DNA from: an uncultured Sulfitobacter sp.
Lineage (GTDB): Bacteria; Pseudomonadota; Alphaproteobacteria; Rhodobacterales; Rhodobacteraceae
Assembly: GCA_905182645.1 (NCBI GenBank)
Contig: CAJJCJ010000005.1
Location: 62,001 to 126,000 of the forward strand
DNA: 64,000 nt
Reading direction: 5' to 3'
Shown: one piece after another, positions 38,738 through 49,534 of the stretch
How the letters are laid out: every line of letters begins with the position of its first letter
Numbering within the stretch: position 1 is the first letter of the stretch
The notes under the pieces: model-generated
Told to the model about the DNA's origin: nothing
The model's database searches: none
What the model saw: only the letters and a program-made list of their open reading frames with translations
Made by a program: the position numbers and the translations under genes

Positions 38738-41653
38738 ATGTGCGCCGAGACCCCCGATTATAAAGCGACTTTAAACCTGCCACGCACTGAATTTCCGATG
38801 CGTGCCGGACTGCCAAAACGCGAACCCGATTGGCTGGCCCGCTGGGCTGAAATGGATGTATACGGCCAGTTGCGCGCCAAGACGGACCGCGAGCAGTTCA
38901 CCCTGCATGATGGCCCACCCTATGCGAACGGCCATTTGCATATCGGTCACGCGCTGAACAAAATTTTGAAAGACATGGTTGTTCGGTCCCAGCAGATGAT
39001 GGGTAAAGATGCCCGATATATCCCTGGTTGGGATTGTCACGGTCTGCCGATTGAATGGAAAATTGAAGAGCAGTACCGCGCCAAGGGCCGCGATAAAGAC
39101 GACGTTGATGTGGTTGAGTTCCGCCAAGAATGCCGCGAGTTCGCCGCAGGTTGGGTCGACATCCAGCGCGAAGAATTCAAGCGCTTGGGCGTGCAGGGCA
39201 ATTGGGCCGAGCCATATCTGACAATGAATTTCCACGCTGAACGCGTGATCGCAGAGGAATTCCAGAAATTCTTGATGAACGGCACGCTGTACCAAGGGTC
39301 CAAGCCTGTGATGTGGTCACCTGTGGAACAGACCGCCTTGGCCGAGGCCGAGGTCGAATATCACGACAAAGAAAGCTTTACGATCTGGGTCCGCTTCCCT
39401 GTGTTGGGCGACGGTCCTTTGGCTGGCGCTGACGTCGTGATCTGGACAACAACGCCTTGGACCATCCCGTCCAACAAAGGCGTCGTGTATCACCCTGATA
39501 TTTCCTATGGCGTCTACGAAGTAACCGATGCCGCATATGATAACTGGGTCAAGGTCGGCGATAAGCTGTTGCTGGCTGATAAATTGGCCGAAGGATGTTT
39601 GACCAAAGCAAAGGTTGATGGGTTCAAACGTGTCGCTGATGCAGGCGATCTGTCTGGCCTGAAGCTGGCACATCCATTGGCGGGTATCGAAGGCGGCAAT
39701 GGCGAATGGGACGCACCCCGTGATTTCCGTGAGGCTCCATTTGTGACGGATGAAGACGGTACTGGCTTTGTGCATTGTGCCCCCTCGCACGGTATGGATG
39801 AATTTGAATTGTACCGTGATCTGGGCATGCTCGAAGAGGTGATCACTTATAACGTGACCGAAGATGGGTCGTTCCGCACCGATCTTCCGCTGTTTGGTGG
39901 CAAGCGTATTCTGCGCGACAAGCCCAACAAAAAGAACAAAGACAATCCGTGGGAAGGTGACGCCAACACGGCTGTGATGGCTGCCCTGTCGCAGATGGGT
40001 AAACTGTTTGCACGTGGTAAGATCAAGCACAGCTATCCGCATTCTTGGCGGTCCAAAGCCCCGATCATCTTCCGCAATACGCCCCAGTGGTTTGCTGCGA
40101 TTGATAAGGCGATTGGCGACGGGCAGGACACCTACGGCACGACGATCCGCGATCGTGCGTTGCGGTCCATCGACGAGCTGGTCACCTGGACCCCACAAAA
40201 GGGCCGCAACCGTCTGCATGCGATGATCGAACAGCGCCCCGATTGGGTGCTGTCACGTCAACGTGCATGGGGTGTGCCGCTGACTTGCTTTACGAAAGTT
40301 GGTGCGCTGCCGACGGATGCTGATTTCCTTTTGCAAAACGCAGATGTGAATGCGCGGATTGTCGATGCGTTTGAAGTCGAAGGTGCTGACGCATGGTACA
40401 AGGACGGCGCAAAGGCGCGGTTCTTGGATGGGATCGTGGATGCGGATGATTACAATCAGGTCACTGATATTCTTGATGTGTGGTTTGACAGTGGGTCGAC
40501 CCATGCGTTCACATTGCGCGACCGTGCGGATGGGTCTGACGATGGCTTGGCCGATCTGTATCTTGAAGGCACCGACCAGCACCGCGGTTGGTTCCATTCG
40601 TCGCTGTTGCAGTCGTGCGGCACCCAAGGACGCGCACCATATCGCGGTGTACTGACCCACGGGTTTACGCTTGATGAGAAGGGCATGAAGATGTCCAAAT
40701 CCATCGGCAACACCATCGTCCCCGAGACAATCGTGCAGCAGTATGGTGCGGATATTCTGCGGCTTTGGGTCGCCCAAACTGATTACACAAACGATCAACG
40801 GATCGGGCCGGAAATCTTGAAAGGTGTGTCTGATAGCTATCGCCGTTTGCGCAATACGCTGCGGTTTATGCTGGGGTCATTGGCCGATTTTGATGCGTCC
40901 AAAGCAGTGGCCTTCGAAGACATGCCAGAGCTAGAAAAGCTGATCCTGCACAAGATGTCCGTGTTGGATGAGGTCGTTCGGACCGGCTATGCCAAGTATG
41001 ATTTCCAAGGAGTATTCCGCGCGATATTCGACTTTGCCACGCTGGATTTGTCTGCGTTCTACTTCGATATTCGCAAGGATGCGCTGTATTGTGATGGCGA
41101 TACCAACCGGCGTTTGTCTGCGCTGACTGTGCTTGATCACCTTTATGGGCGGTTGACCACATGGCTTGCGCCGATACTGACATTCACGATGGAAGAGGTC
41201 TGGCTAGAGCGCAACGGTGCGGACACATCTGTACATCTGGTTGACTTCCTTGAAACCCCCGCCGAGTGGCGCGATGATGCGCTAGCTGCACGGTCCGAGG
41301 TCGTGCGTGCGGTCCGCCGTGTTGTCACTGGTGCGCTCGAAGAACAGCGCACGGCCAAAGTCATCGGCTCGTCATTGGAGGCCGCACCAACTGTGTATAT
41401 GTCGCCAGAGCTTTCGGTGATCATCACGAACCCCGATACCTTTGCTGATCTATGCATCGCGAGCCAGATCACGCTTGTGGAAGGCGACACCCCTGACGGC
41501 GCGTTTACCTTGGCTGATATGAACGGTGTTGGTGTTGTGTTTGCCAAATCCGAGGGCGCAAAATGCGAACGCTGCTGGAAAATTCTGCCTGATGTTGGAA
41601 CCCACGCCCATGCGGGCGTGTGCATGCGGTGTGACGCGGCGTTATCTGCGTAA
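38738..41653 (+). CDS. ileS: Isoleucine-tRNA ligase
   Basis: [19 protein letters not shown] (HIGH), [11 protein letters not shown] (KMSKS), C-terminal zinc motif CERCWK...CMRCD. Confidence 0.98.
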   Translation: MCAETPDYKATLNLPRTEFPMRAGLPKREPDWLARWAEMDVYGQLRAKTDREQFTLHDGPPYANGHLHIGHALNKILKDMVVRSQQMMGKDARYIPGWDCHGLPIEWKIEEQYRAKGRDKDDVDVVEFRQECREFAAGWVDIQREEFKRLGVQGNWAEPYLTMNFHAERVIAEEFQKFLMNGTLYQGSKPVMWSPVEQTALAEAEVEYHDKESFTIWVRFPVLGDGPLAGADVVIWTTTPWTIPSNKGVVYHPDISYGVYEVTDAAYDNWVKVGDKLLLADKLAEGCLTKAKVDGFKRVADAGDLSGLKLAHPLAGIEGGNGEWDAPRDFREAPFVTDEDGTGFVHCAPSHGMDEFELYRDLGMLEEVITYNVTEDGSFRTDLPLFGGKRILRDKPNKKNKDNPWEGDANTAVMAALSQMGKLFARGKIKHSYPHSWRSKAPIIFRNTPQWFAAIDKAIGDGQDTYGTTIRDRALRSIDELVTWTPQKGRNRLHAMIEQRPDWVLSRQRAWGVPLTCFTKVGALPTDADFLLQNADVNARIVDAFEVEGADAWYKDGAKARFLDGIVDADDYNQVTDILDVWFDSGSTHAFTLRDRADGSDDGLADLYLEGTDQHRGWFHSSLLQSCGTQGRAPYRGVLTHGFTLDEKGMKMSKSIGNTIVPETIVQQYGADILRLWVAQTDYTNDQRIGPEILKGVSDSYRRLRNTLRFMLGSLADFDASKAVAFEDMPELEKLILHKMSVLDEVVRTGYAKYDFQGVFRAIFDFATLDLSAFYFDIRKDALYCDGDTNRRLSALTVLDHLYGRLTTWLAPILTFTMEEVWLERNGADTSVHLVDFLETPAEWRDDALAARSEVVRAVRRVVTGALEEQRTAKVIGSSLEAAPTVYMSPELSVIITNPDTFADLCIASQITLVEGDTPDGAFTLADMNGVGVVFAKSEGAKCERCWKILPDVGTHAHAGVCMRCDAALSA

Positions 41654-41675
41654 GATGGGTTTAAACCCATCCTAC
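41650..41675. repeat. 26-bp near-perfect palindrome spanning the ileS stop and ogt start
   Basis: GTAAGATGGGTTT|AAACCCATCCTAC: 13-bp arms with a single mismatch. Confidence 0.75.
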
Positions 41676-42125
41676 TTTGCGTCGTTGCCGGACACGCCTG
41701 TTGGTCCTGTGTCGGTTGTTGTGCAAGATGGTGCTGTTGTGAGGCTTGAATGGGCCGTGATGGATGGCCCATCTGATCCAGTGGCAGATGCGGCAATGGA
41801 TTAATTGGCAGAGTATTTTACTGGCAAGCGGCAGGTCTTTGATCTGCCACTTGTGCCGCAAGTATCTGATTTTCAGCGTAAGTTTGGTGCGGCCTTATGC
41901 ACTATTCCGTTTGGTGAAACCCGCAGCTATGGCGATTTGGCAAAAGAACTCAGTGTGCCCGCGCAGGCCATTGGTCAAGCCTGTGGCGCTAATCCGATTG
42001 CCATTATCATCCCGTGTCACCGGGTTTTAGGGGCTGCTAATTTGGGTGGCTTTTCTGGTGCTGGTGGCGTTGAGGGAAAGGTGCAATTGTTGCGCATTGA
42101 GGGGGCCGCGTCCCTTTTGATCTAA
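41655..42125 (+). pseudogene. ogt: Methylated-DNA-[protein]-cysteine S-methyltransferase interrupted by an in-frame TAA (41802-41804)
   Basis: Single frame: ...DTPVGPVSVVVQDGAVVRLEWAVMDGPSDPVADAAMD*LAEYFTGKRQVFDLPLVPQVSDFQRKFGAALCTIPFGETRSYGDLAKEL...IIPCHRVLGAANLGGFSG; PCHR active site intact. Confidence 0.88.
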
Positions 42126-42137
42126 AGGACTGCGCCG

Positions 42138-42974
42138 ATGACCTATCCTATTTTCCTTGCCGTGATGGCAGCAGCGATGCTGCACGCGACTTGGAACGCA
42201 CTGGTCAAAACCGGTGAAAATAAACAGACCGCAATGGCGATCCTGACGGTCATGCAAAGCTTGGTTGGCATTGTCGTCGTGTGCTTTCGCCCGTGGCCCG
42301 AGGCCGAGGTGTGGCCTTGGCTAATAGCCTCTGGCCTGATCCACATGTGTTACCAGTTGTTCCTTGCGTATGCATACGAGCAGGGCGACCTAAGCCGCGT
42401 CTATCCGATTGCGCGCGGGGCCGCCCCAATGATGGTTTTGGCTTTCAGTCTTGTGTTCTTAACTGATCCGATCGCCATGATGGACTACGTTGGGATCGTC
42501 GTGCTGGGCCTTGGCATTGCGCTTATGGCGCGTGGGGTTTTTGCCAACAACGAAAGCCGCGGCTTGTTGCCATTTGCGTTTGGGTCGGCTTGTGCGACCG
42601 CTGGTTACACGCTGGTGGACGGCTTGGGCGCACGGGTGTCGGGCGATCCTATTGGATTTACAGGGTGGCTGCTGATCATGGCTGCGCTGTTTTATATACC
42701 GAGCGTCGTCGCCCTAAAAGGGCGGTGCGTTTTACGCGCATCTGTCCGCACATGGGCCGTCATTGGGATCGCAGGGGTCGCGTCTTATCTGGCATATGCG
42801 ATTGTCGTTTGGGCCATGACGCAGGCGCCAATCGCGCTGGTTGCAGCCCTGCGAGAAACATCAATTTTATTCGCGGTACTGATCGGCTGGCTGGTGTTTG
42901 GTGAAAAGATGGATCGGGGCAAGGCGATTGCCGCAGTTCTTATAGTCGTGGGCGCTGTGCTGACGCGACTTTAG
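42138..42974 (+). CDS. EamA/DMT superfamily transporter
   Basis: Ten-TM EamA-like protein: AAAMLHATWNALVKTGENKQTAMAIL; ETSILFAVLIGWLVFGEKMDRGKAIAAVLIVVGAVL. Confidence 0.88.
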   Translation: MTYPIFLAVMAAAMLHATWNALVKTGENKQTAMAILTVMQSLVGIVVVCFRPWPEAEVWPWLIASGLIHMCYQLFLAYAYEQGDLSRVYPIARGAAPMMVLAFSLVFLTDPIAMMDYVGIVVLGLGIALMARGVFANNESRGLLPFAFGSACATAGYTLVDGLGARVSGDPIGFTGWLLIMAALFYIPSVVALKGRCVLRASVRTWAVIGIAGVASYLAYAIVVWAMTQAPIALVAALRETSILFAVLIGWLVFGEKMDRGKAIAAVLIVVGAVLTRL

Positions 42975-43666
42975 CCGTCTTTGCCGTACATGATCTGCTG
43001 TGCGGCACCCGCACCAAGCAGATAGATTGAGGTGATCATCAACCCGTAATGTGCCCAGCTAGCGGGGTCGAAATTCACCCATGCGGCCCAGCCAGCAAAC
43101 AACGTCCATGCCGCGGCCATTGGCAGAGTGACGGTCCGCCAACGCTGTGTACGCACCGGATGCACAAAGCGCACCGGAAAGAACATCGCGGCCGATAGCA
43201 CAACGACCAGCGCCACGATTACCCAGAAATTCGGCTGTAACGCGAACATCACAAGGATCAGCATATTCCAGCAGCCAGGGAAGCCTGAGAACGAATAATC
43301 CTTAGTCTTCATGCGGTTGTCTGCGAAATACATTGCGGATGCGAAGGTAATTACGATGATCGCAAACCAACCCGTCCATCCTGGTAACAACCCAGATTTG
43401 AACAGCGCATAGGCAGGCACAAAGACATACGTCAGATAGTCGATGATCAGATCCAGCAGTACCCCGTCAAAAATCGGTGCGTTGGTCTTTGTGTCATATT
43501 TGCGCGCCAACGGTCCATCAATACCGTCCACAAAGAACGCGACGACCAGCCAGACGAACATCATAGACCAATTTTCATCAACTGCGGCCAGCATAGCAAG
43601 CATTGCAAATACCGCGCCAGTGGCAGTCAGAAAGTGTACTAAAAGGGCTTTGGTTTGGATTGTCAT
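42971..43666 (-). CDS. pcs: CDP-alcohol phosphatidyltransferase, likely phosphatidylcholine synthase
   Basis: VAFFVDGIDGPLARKYDTKTNAPIFDGVLLDLIIDYLTYVFVP (Pcs-type CDP-alcohol motif). Confidence 0.85.
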   Translation of the reverse strand: MTIQTKALLVHFLTATGAVFAMLAMLAAVDENWSMMFVWLVVAFFVDGIDGPLARKYDTKTNAPIFDGVLLDLIIDYLTYVFVPAYALFKSGLLPGWTGWFAIIVITFASAMYFADNRMKTKDYSFSGFPGCWNMLILVMFALQPNFWVIVALVVVLSAAMFFPVRFVHPVRTQRWRTVTLPMAAAWTLFAGWAAWVNFDPASWAHYGLMITSIYLLGAGAAQQIMYGKDG

Positions 43667-43710
43667 GATAGCTTCTTATCTGAATTTTCCCCAAGGGCAA
43701 CATATGCTTG

Positions 43711-44625
43711 TCAGGCCTTTGGATGGGTCCGGTTATAGACATCCATCAGGTGTGCGGTATCCACTGCCGTATAGGCTTGTGTCGTGGACAGGCTCGCGTG
43801 CCCAAGTAGTTCTTGGATCGCGCGCAAGTCGCCCCCAGCAGTCAACAGATGTGTCGCAAAGCTGTGGCGCATCGCATGCGGAGTGGCCGTCGCAGGTAGC
43901 CCCAATTGCAGGCGCGATTTCTCCATCACCTTTTGGACCATACGCGGGTTTAACGCGCCGCCGCGCGCGCCGCGAAACAGTGGGCTGTTTGGCTCTACCT
44001 GATGTGGCGACAGTTTCAAATAGGCGTCAACTGCATCGCGAGCCGCGTCGATCACAGGCACGACCCGTTCCTTGCCACCTTTACCCTTAATCCGCATCAC
44101 GGGCGGCAATGGCACGTCCGCTCCGGTCAGTCCTAATGCCTCAGATATGCGCAAACCGCAGCCGTAAAGCAAAGTGACGACGGCAACATCGCGTGCTGCA
44201 ACCCAGCCATCGCGGGCCTGCAATTCGACGGTTTCGATCATCGCAGTTGCGGCGTTGATTGCCAAAGGTCGGGGTAGCTTTTTGGTGAACTTTGGGCTGC
44301 GTGTGGATAGCACGGCAGTGGCTTCAAATCCTTCGCGGTCTGATAACCAGCGGTAGAATGTTTTGACCGCCGAAAGCGACCGCGCAAGTGACCGAGCCCC
44401 GACGCCGCGCGCCCGTTCTGACGCCATCCATGACCGCATATCGCTGACAGTGATTTTGGACAATGGGCCAAGCCCTTGAACGCCGCCATGGTGTTGGGTC
44501 ATGAACGCCAGGAAACCGATGACGTCGGACTGATAGGCTTTGATCGTATTGTCAGATGCCCCGCCCAACGCACGACAATGGTCTAGCCATTTGGCCAGCG
44601 CAGATGTCAGGGCAGGGGAAATCAT
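43711..44625 (-). CDS. xerC: Tyrosine recombinase XerC
   Basis: LLYGCGLRISEALGL; TPHAMRHSFATHLLTAGGDLRAIQELLGHASLSTTQAYT (catalytic R/H/R/H/Y). Confidence 0.92.
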   Translation of the reverse strand: MISPALTSALAKWLDHCRALGGASDNTIKAYQSDVIGFLAFMTQHHGGVQGLGPLSKITVSDMRSWMASERARGVGARSLARSLSAVKTFYRWLSDREGFEATAVLSTRSPKFTKKLPRPLAINAATAMIETVELQARDGWVAARDVAVVTLLYGCGLRISEALGLTGADVPLPPVMRIKGKGGKERVVPVIDAARDAVDAYLKLSPHQVEPNSPLFRGARGGALNPRMVQKVMEKSRLQLGLPATATPHAMRHSFATHLLTAGGDLRAIQELLGHASLSTTQAYTAVDTAHLMDVYNRTHPKA

Positions 44626-44630
44626 TTGGG

Positions 44631-45338
44631 TTACGAAAGCCAGCGACGCATTGCGCGTTCAAACACGCCTGCAAAGAACGTCAACAAATCGGTGCCTTGT
44701 TGCGGCGTGAACTGATGTGGATCCTCGGATCCCATCATCAACATACCTGGCAAACGGCCCGGGCCAAAGTCGAGTTTGAGACAGGCCTCGGACCGGATAA
44801 AGCTGGCTTTTTCGCCGTACAGACCTGCATCGTCGGTCTGAATTTGACGCAATGTAACCTGACGGACTGGGCTGGACCGGCCACGATTTACGTAGGTATC
44901 AATATAGCCTTGTTCGACCACACCCAGAACGGCACCCATTTGACCGATTGCAGGGTCGTCAGTAGCAGCGCCACTTTCCAGCACCAACCGCATGCAATCA
45001 ACGCGGAGCGTATCAGCCACGTCGCCGGACAGGTCTTGCAAAAATGTCTCGAACTTAGTGGCGTCCATCATGCGCAATACGGCGCGGTGGACTTGATTGG
45101 TGCCCGCAAGGTTTTCGTAAGCGGCTGCAATTACGGATCGGTGGGTGTCTTCCAAACGGTCCAGACGCGCCTCGAGCCGTTCCATCGCAATACCGCGCAG
45201 ATCGACGATATTGCCGCCCATGGATTGTTCGTTCGCAGCCACAAGGGCGCGCATAATATCTTGATCTTCAAGCAGAACGTCGGGGTCTGCGATGATCTTA
45301 TCACGAACATGGCTGTCAATAAGGGGTTTAGTGTTCAT
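44631..45338 (-). CDS. DUF484 family protein
   Basis: IIADPDVLLEDQDIMRALVAANEQSMGGNIVDLRGIAMERLEARLDRLEDTHRSVIAAAYENLAGTNQVHRAVL; adjacent to xerC. Confidence 0.88.
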   Translation of the reverse strand: MNTKPLIDSHVRDKIIADPDVLLEDQDIMRALVAANEQSMGGNIVDLRGIAMERLEARLDRLEDTHRSVIAAAYENLAGTNQVHRAVLRMMDATKFETFLQDLSGDVADTLRVDCMRLVLESGAATDDPAIGQMGAVLGVVEQGYIDTYVNRGRSSPVRQVTLRQIQTDDAGLYGEKASFIRSEACLKLDFGPGRLPGMLMMGSEDPHQFTPQQGTDLLTFFAGVFERAMRRWLS

Positions 45339-45482
45339 GTGCTGCTCAACTTTATTGATTTTGAAGCTGTATAGCAGTGTGGGGCGGAAATTTCTTCCTA
45401 AAAATGCCCAATAGGCAGGAATTTCCCCACCGTGTCAGATGTTGGTGCGTTTGTTTGCGCCCCTACAGCCTGTTGTGGCAAC

Positions 45483-45509
45483 GGTGTGGGCAACTGTGCC
45501 GCCCACACC
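45483..45509 (-). terminator. Hairpin downstream of fsa (candidate terminator)
   Basis: GGTGTGGGC / GCCCACACC perfect 9-bp arms; no clear T-run. Confidence 0.4.
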
Positions 45510-45521
45510 ATAGTATCCGTA

Positions 45522-46175
45522 TTACAGGATTTTAATGCCTGCTTTTTTGATGTCAGCCATAAAGCCAGCAAGGCCATTGTCGGTCAAAACATGGTTCGCC
45601 ATCGCCTTGATTACATTTGGCGGTGCGGTGCAAACATCCGCGCCGATTTTTGCGCATTCGGACATGTGGTTAGCATTGCGAATAGACGCCGCAAGGATCT
45701 GCGTCTCGAACCCGTAATTGTCGTAAATCGTGCGGATGTCGTCGATCAATTCCAGACCATCAAGGTTGATATCGTCCAAACGACCGATGAACGGGCTAAT
45801 GAATGTGGCACCGGCTTTTGCAGCCAAAAGCGCTTGGTTTGCTGAGAAACACAAGGTCACGTTGACCATGATGCCCTGATCCGACAGCACCTTACATGTC
45901 TGCAAACCAGCCCATGTCAGAGGTACTTTTACGGCAATATTATCGGCGATTTTCGCCAGCTTAAGGCCCTCGGCCAGCATTGTCTCGTGGTCAAGCGCCA
46001 CAACTTCGGCCGACACAGGCCCGTCCACGATCGAGCAAATCTCTTTGGTGACTTCGAGAATATCGAGGCCAGATTTCGCAATTATCGACGGGTTCGTCGT
46101 GACCCCATCCACCATCCCGTAAGCGAGCAATTCTTTAATCTGGTCGATGTCGGCGGTGTCTACGAAAAACTTCAT
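45522..46175 (-). CDS. fsa: Fructose-6-phosphate aldolase / transaldolase-like
   Basis: [60 protein letters not shown]. Confidence 0.93.
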   Translation of the reverse strand: MKFFVDTADIDQIKELLAYGMVDGVTTNPSIIAKSGLDILEVTKEICSIVDGPVSAEVVALDHETMLAEGLKLAKIADNIAVKVPLTWAGLQTCKVLSDQGIMVNVTLCFSANQALLAAKAGATFISPFIGRLDDINLDGLELIDDIRTIYDNYGFETQILAASIRNANHMSECAKIGADVCTAPPNVIKAMANHVLTDNGLAGFMADIKKAGIKIL

Positions 46176-46267
46176 GGTGATATCTCCGGTCAAGTGCTTG
46201 GGTTTTGTTGCATCAGCGTTTACCTCATAGTGGACGAAGCGGAAAGCCATAAGGTGACGGGCCAGCC

Positions 46268-48460
46268 ATGACAGCAGAGTTCTTTTACGAAGGCGATCTG
46301 GTTGCTGTGCTGACGGCGCAGCCGATTGATCGCTTTCTGGACTATAAAGCCCCCGAGAGCGGCTGCCATTTGGGCGCGTTTGTTGAGGTGCCGCTTGGTC
46401 CGCGCAAAGTGTTGGGCGTTGTTTGGGGCAAGGGCGCGGGTGACTTTGATTATGCCAAGGTACGGTCTGTTATGCGCGTGCTGGATGTTGCGCCAATGCG
46501 CGAAGAGATGCGCGAATTTCTGACCCGTGCTGCCGATTATACCCTGACTCCGATGTCCGCGATGCTGCGTCTTGCGACCCGCGCACCCGGATTGGGGGAT
46601 GCCCCATCAATGCGCACAGTTTACCGTTTGGGATCAGCAGAGCCAACTCGCGTAACAGAGGCCCGCACCAAGGTGCTTGAGGTGCTGTGCGATTACGGTG
46701 GGTTGTCGTTCACGTTGGGTGAATTGGCCGAGATGGCAGGCGTTGGGACGTCAGTCGTAAAAGGCCTTGTTAAACAAGGGGCGGTCAGTGAAGAAGACGC
46801 GCCGCGCGATGTGCCTTATCCGCGGCTTGATCCCGATTATGGCGGCAAGGAATTGTCGGCTGATCAAGCAGATGGCGCAGAAGTTTTGCGCGCTGCATTG
46901 CGCACCGATGCTTACGGAACCACCTTGCTGAAGGGCGTCACCGGATCGGGGAAAACAGAGGTCTATTTGGAAGCCGTCGCGGAATGTCTGCGCATGGGCC
47001 GCCAAGCCTTGGTGTTGCTCCCCGAGATTGCGTTGTCGGGTGAATTTATCAACCGCGTTGAGGCACGATTTGGGTTCAAACCTGCTGAATGGCATTCCGG
47101 TGTGACGATGACTGAGCGGCGGCGCTGCTGGAAAATGGTTGGGCAGGGGGCTGCGCAATTGATCGTTGGTGCACGGTCAGCTTTGTTTTTACCTTTCCAA
47201 AATTTGGGCTTGATTGTCGTCGATGAAGAGCATGATACGTCATATAAACAAGAGGATGGCGTGTTATATAACGCCCGCGATATGGCAGTATTGCGTGCCG
47301 CAATAAATGGTGCGCAGGTGGTTTTGGCGTCGGCCACACCGAGTTTGGAAAGCTGGGCTAATGTTGAGGCGGGCAAATATACGCGGCTGGTGCTGAGTTC
47401 GCGGTATGGTCCTGCGGTGATGCCGAAGATGTCTGCGATTGATATGCGTGCAGAGGATTTACCGGGTGGCACATGGGTGTCGCCGACGCTGCGCGATGCG
47501 ATTGCAGAGCGGATGGAAAGGGGTGAACAGTCGCTGATTTTCCTCAACCGCCGCGGCTATGCGCCGGTCACATTGTGCCGCGCTTGTGGCAATCAAATTG
47601 GCTGCGATCAATGCGATGCACGCATGGTTGAACACCGGTTTTTGAACCGCTTGATGTGCCACCAATGTGGTGAAACAAAACCGATGCCAAAGGTTTGTCC
47701 GCATTGCGACGCGGAGGATAAATTGTCGGCTGTTGGGCCAGGCGTTGAGCGGATGGGCGAAGAAATTACCGCGCTATTCCCTGATGCCCGTGTCGCGGTT
47801 TTGTCGTCCGATTTATACGGGTCCGCACGCGCCATGAAAGCACATATTGAGCAGATCTCACAGGGTGGCACGGACATCATTATTGGCACGCAATTGGTGG
47901 CAAAAGGCCATAACTTTCCGTTACTTACGCTTGTCGGCGTGATTGATGCTGACCTTGGGTTGCAGGGGTCCGATTTGCGCGCGGCAGAGCGGACGTTTCA
48001 ACTGATGCGACAGGTGGCTGGACGGGCAGGGCGGGCGGAAAAACAAGGCGAGGCGTTGTTGCAAACCTATCAGCCAGAACATGCTGTTATCAGGGCGATT
48101 TTAGTGGGTGACGAGGAAAAATTTTGGGCCGCAGAGGCCGGTGAACGCAAGGCTGCTGGGGTGCCTCCATATGGGCGCATGGCGGGGATAATTTTGAGCA
48201 GTCCAAACGCGGATGATGTGTTTAATTTGGGTGCTGAAATGGCGCGCAGAGACGGGCCTTTGCGGCAAATCGGGGCGCAAGTTTACGGGCCAGCGCCTGC
48301 GCCAATTGCGCGGGTGCGTGGCCGTCACCGCGTGCGATTATTGGTGAAGGCGGACAAGGCCGCGCCGCTGCAAAAAGCGCTGGCTGCATGGGCCGCACAG
48401 TTCCGTTTGCCGACCAACACACGCCTGTCGATAGACATCGATCCACAGAGTTTTTATTGA
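46268..48460 (+). CDS. priA: Primosomal protein N' (replication restart helicase PriA)
   Basis: [29 protein letters not shown]; zinc cysteines [32 protein letters not shown]. Confidence 0.96.
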   Translation: MTAEFFYEGDLVAVLTAQPIDRFLDYKAPESGCHLGAFVEVPLGPRKVLGVVWGKGAGDFDYAKVRSVMRVLDVAPMREEMREFLTRAADYTLTPMSAMLRLATRAPGLGDAPSMRTVYRLGSAEPTRVTEARTKVLEVLCDYGGLSFTLGELAEMAGVGTSVVKGLVKQGAVSEEDAPRDVPYPRLDPDYGGKELSADQADGAEVLRAALRTDAYGTTLLKGVTGSGKTEVYLEAVAECLRMGRQALVLLPEIALSGEFINRVEARFGFKPAEWHSGVTMTERRRCWKMVGQGAAQLIVGARSALFLPFQNLGLIVVDEEHDTSYKQEDGVLYNARDMAVLRAAINGAQVVLASATPSLESWANVEAGKYTRLVLSSRYGPAVMPKMSAIDMRAEDLPGGTWVSPTLRDAIAERMERGEQSLIFLNRRGYAPVTLCRACGNQIGCDQCDARMVEHRFLNRLMCHQCGETKPMPKVCPHCDAEDKLSAVGPGVERMGEEITALFPDARVAVLSSDLYGSARAMKAHIEQISQGGTDIIIGTQLVAKGHNFPLLTLVGVIDADLGLQGSDLRAAERTFQLMRQVAGRAGRAEKQGEALLQTYQPEHAVIRAILVGDEEKFWAAEAGERKAAGVPPYGRMAGIILSSPNADDVFNLGAEMARRDGPLRQIGAQVYGPAPAPIARVRGRHRVRLLVKADKAAPLQKALAAWAAQFRLPTNTRLSIDIDPQSFY

Positions 48461-48479
48461 GGAAAGTGCTGTATTTTTT

Positions 48480-48512
48480 GCATAAGTTTTACATAAGTTT
48501 TGCATAAGTTGT
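48480..48512 (+). repeat. Three tandem 11-bp units [G/A]CATAAGTTTT (copy B)
   Basis: GCATAAGTTTT ACATAAGTTTT GCATAAGTTGT immediately downstream of priA. Confidence 0.65.
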
Positions 48513-48619
48513 TTTTGGGGGTGGAAATTGGCTGTTTGGGGAGTCTTTTCGGAGGGCAGCTGAGACCGCCGGACAAAGCGGCCGTTCGGAAGTCTAAATT
48601 TCTAAAGGATTAGTTTCTA

Positions 48620-49524
48620 CTTCGCCAATTAAATTGACCTATTCGCGCGAAGAGGATTTTGCACAGGATTTCACCCGTCAGCCTGCGATAGGCCGCGCCA
48701 AAGGTACTGTCGCAAATGGCCAGGTCGACACGATTGATATGTCGATCGCAATGCCATCAGTGCTCGCGTCTCAAGGTGGTCGTGCGGGAGTTCCAGTTCC
48801 CGGCCCTGATGCGTCTATCGCGACAGGGGCATGGAACAATCCCTATGCGATACCGAATTTTCGCATGCAGGCGTTTCGCGCCCCATAGCTAGCACCAACG
48901 TCGTCTTGGCGGGCGGTCGGTGCAACCGGTGCAGGGTTTATTTTCGACAGTTTTCTTGACAAGCTTATTCATCAGGCTGGCGCTGATCCGATGGCCGAAC
49001 GCATTCGGCTGATGGACCACGACGCGTCGCGCATTGTTCTGGAAACAGTAGCCAAAATGTCATCTTGGGGGGGCGAATTGAAGCCTAATCAAGGGCGCGG
49101 CGTAGCATTTGTCGAAAGCTTTGGCGTGCCCGTCGCAGAGGTCGTCGAGGTGACAGCAACAGACCGCGGCATCAGGATCGATAAGGTCTGGGTCGCCTGC
49201 GATGTGGGCACGGTTGTTGACCCGATCAACTTTGAAAATAACGTGCAGGGCGGTGTAATCTGGGGCCTTGGCCATGCGATCAACACCGAGATTACGTATT
49301 CTGAAGGTATGGCAGAGCAGACCAATTATTATGCCCACGAAGGCATGCGGATGTTCCAATGCCCCGAGATTTTCGTGCGCGGGCTAGAAAATGGCCACAA
49401 AGTACGCGGTATTGGTGAACCTCCCGTGCCGCCCGCCGCACCCGCGCTGGCGAATGCGATATTCGCGGCAACAGGCCAACGATTGAACGAAATGCCGTTT
49501 AATAAATTTATCGATTTTGTGTAA
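48620..49524 (+). pseudogene. 5'-truncated molybdopterin-binding oxidoreductase large subunit (isoquinoline 1-oxidoreductase beta / aldehyde oxidase type) with internal TAG (48886-48888)
   Basis: IKLTYSREEDFAQDFTRQPAIGRAKG...FRMQAFRAP*LAPTSSWRAVGATGAGFIFDSFLDKLIHQAGADPMAERIRL...ACDVGTVVDPINFENNVQGGVIWGLGHAI; ORFs on both sides of the TAG are in one frame; the N-terminal half is absent. Confidence 0.85.
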
Positions 49525-49534
49525 GGGCAGCCAA

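Noticed and set aside
39317-40219. 300-aa minus-strand ORF opposite ileS
   Set aside because: Antisense to a catalytically complete ileS; no domain signature.
20383-49524. Stop-codon reassignment or programmed readthrough as explanation for the in-frame TAA/TAG codons
   Set aside because: TAA, TAG and TGA all end many intact genes here at expected lengths; no SECIS-like or pyrrolysine context was apparent.
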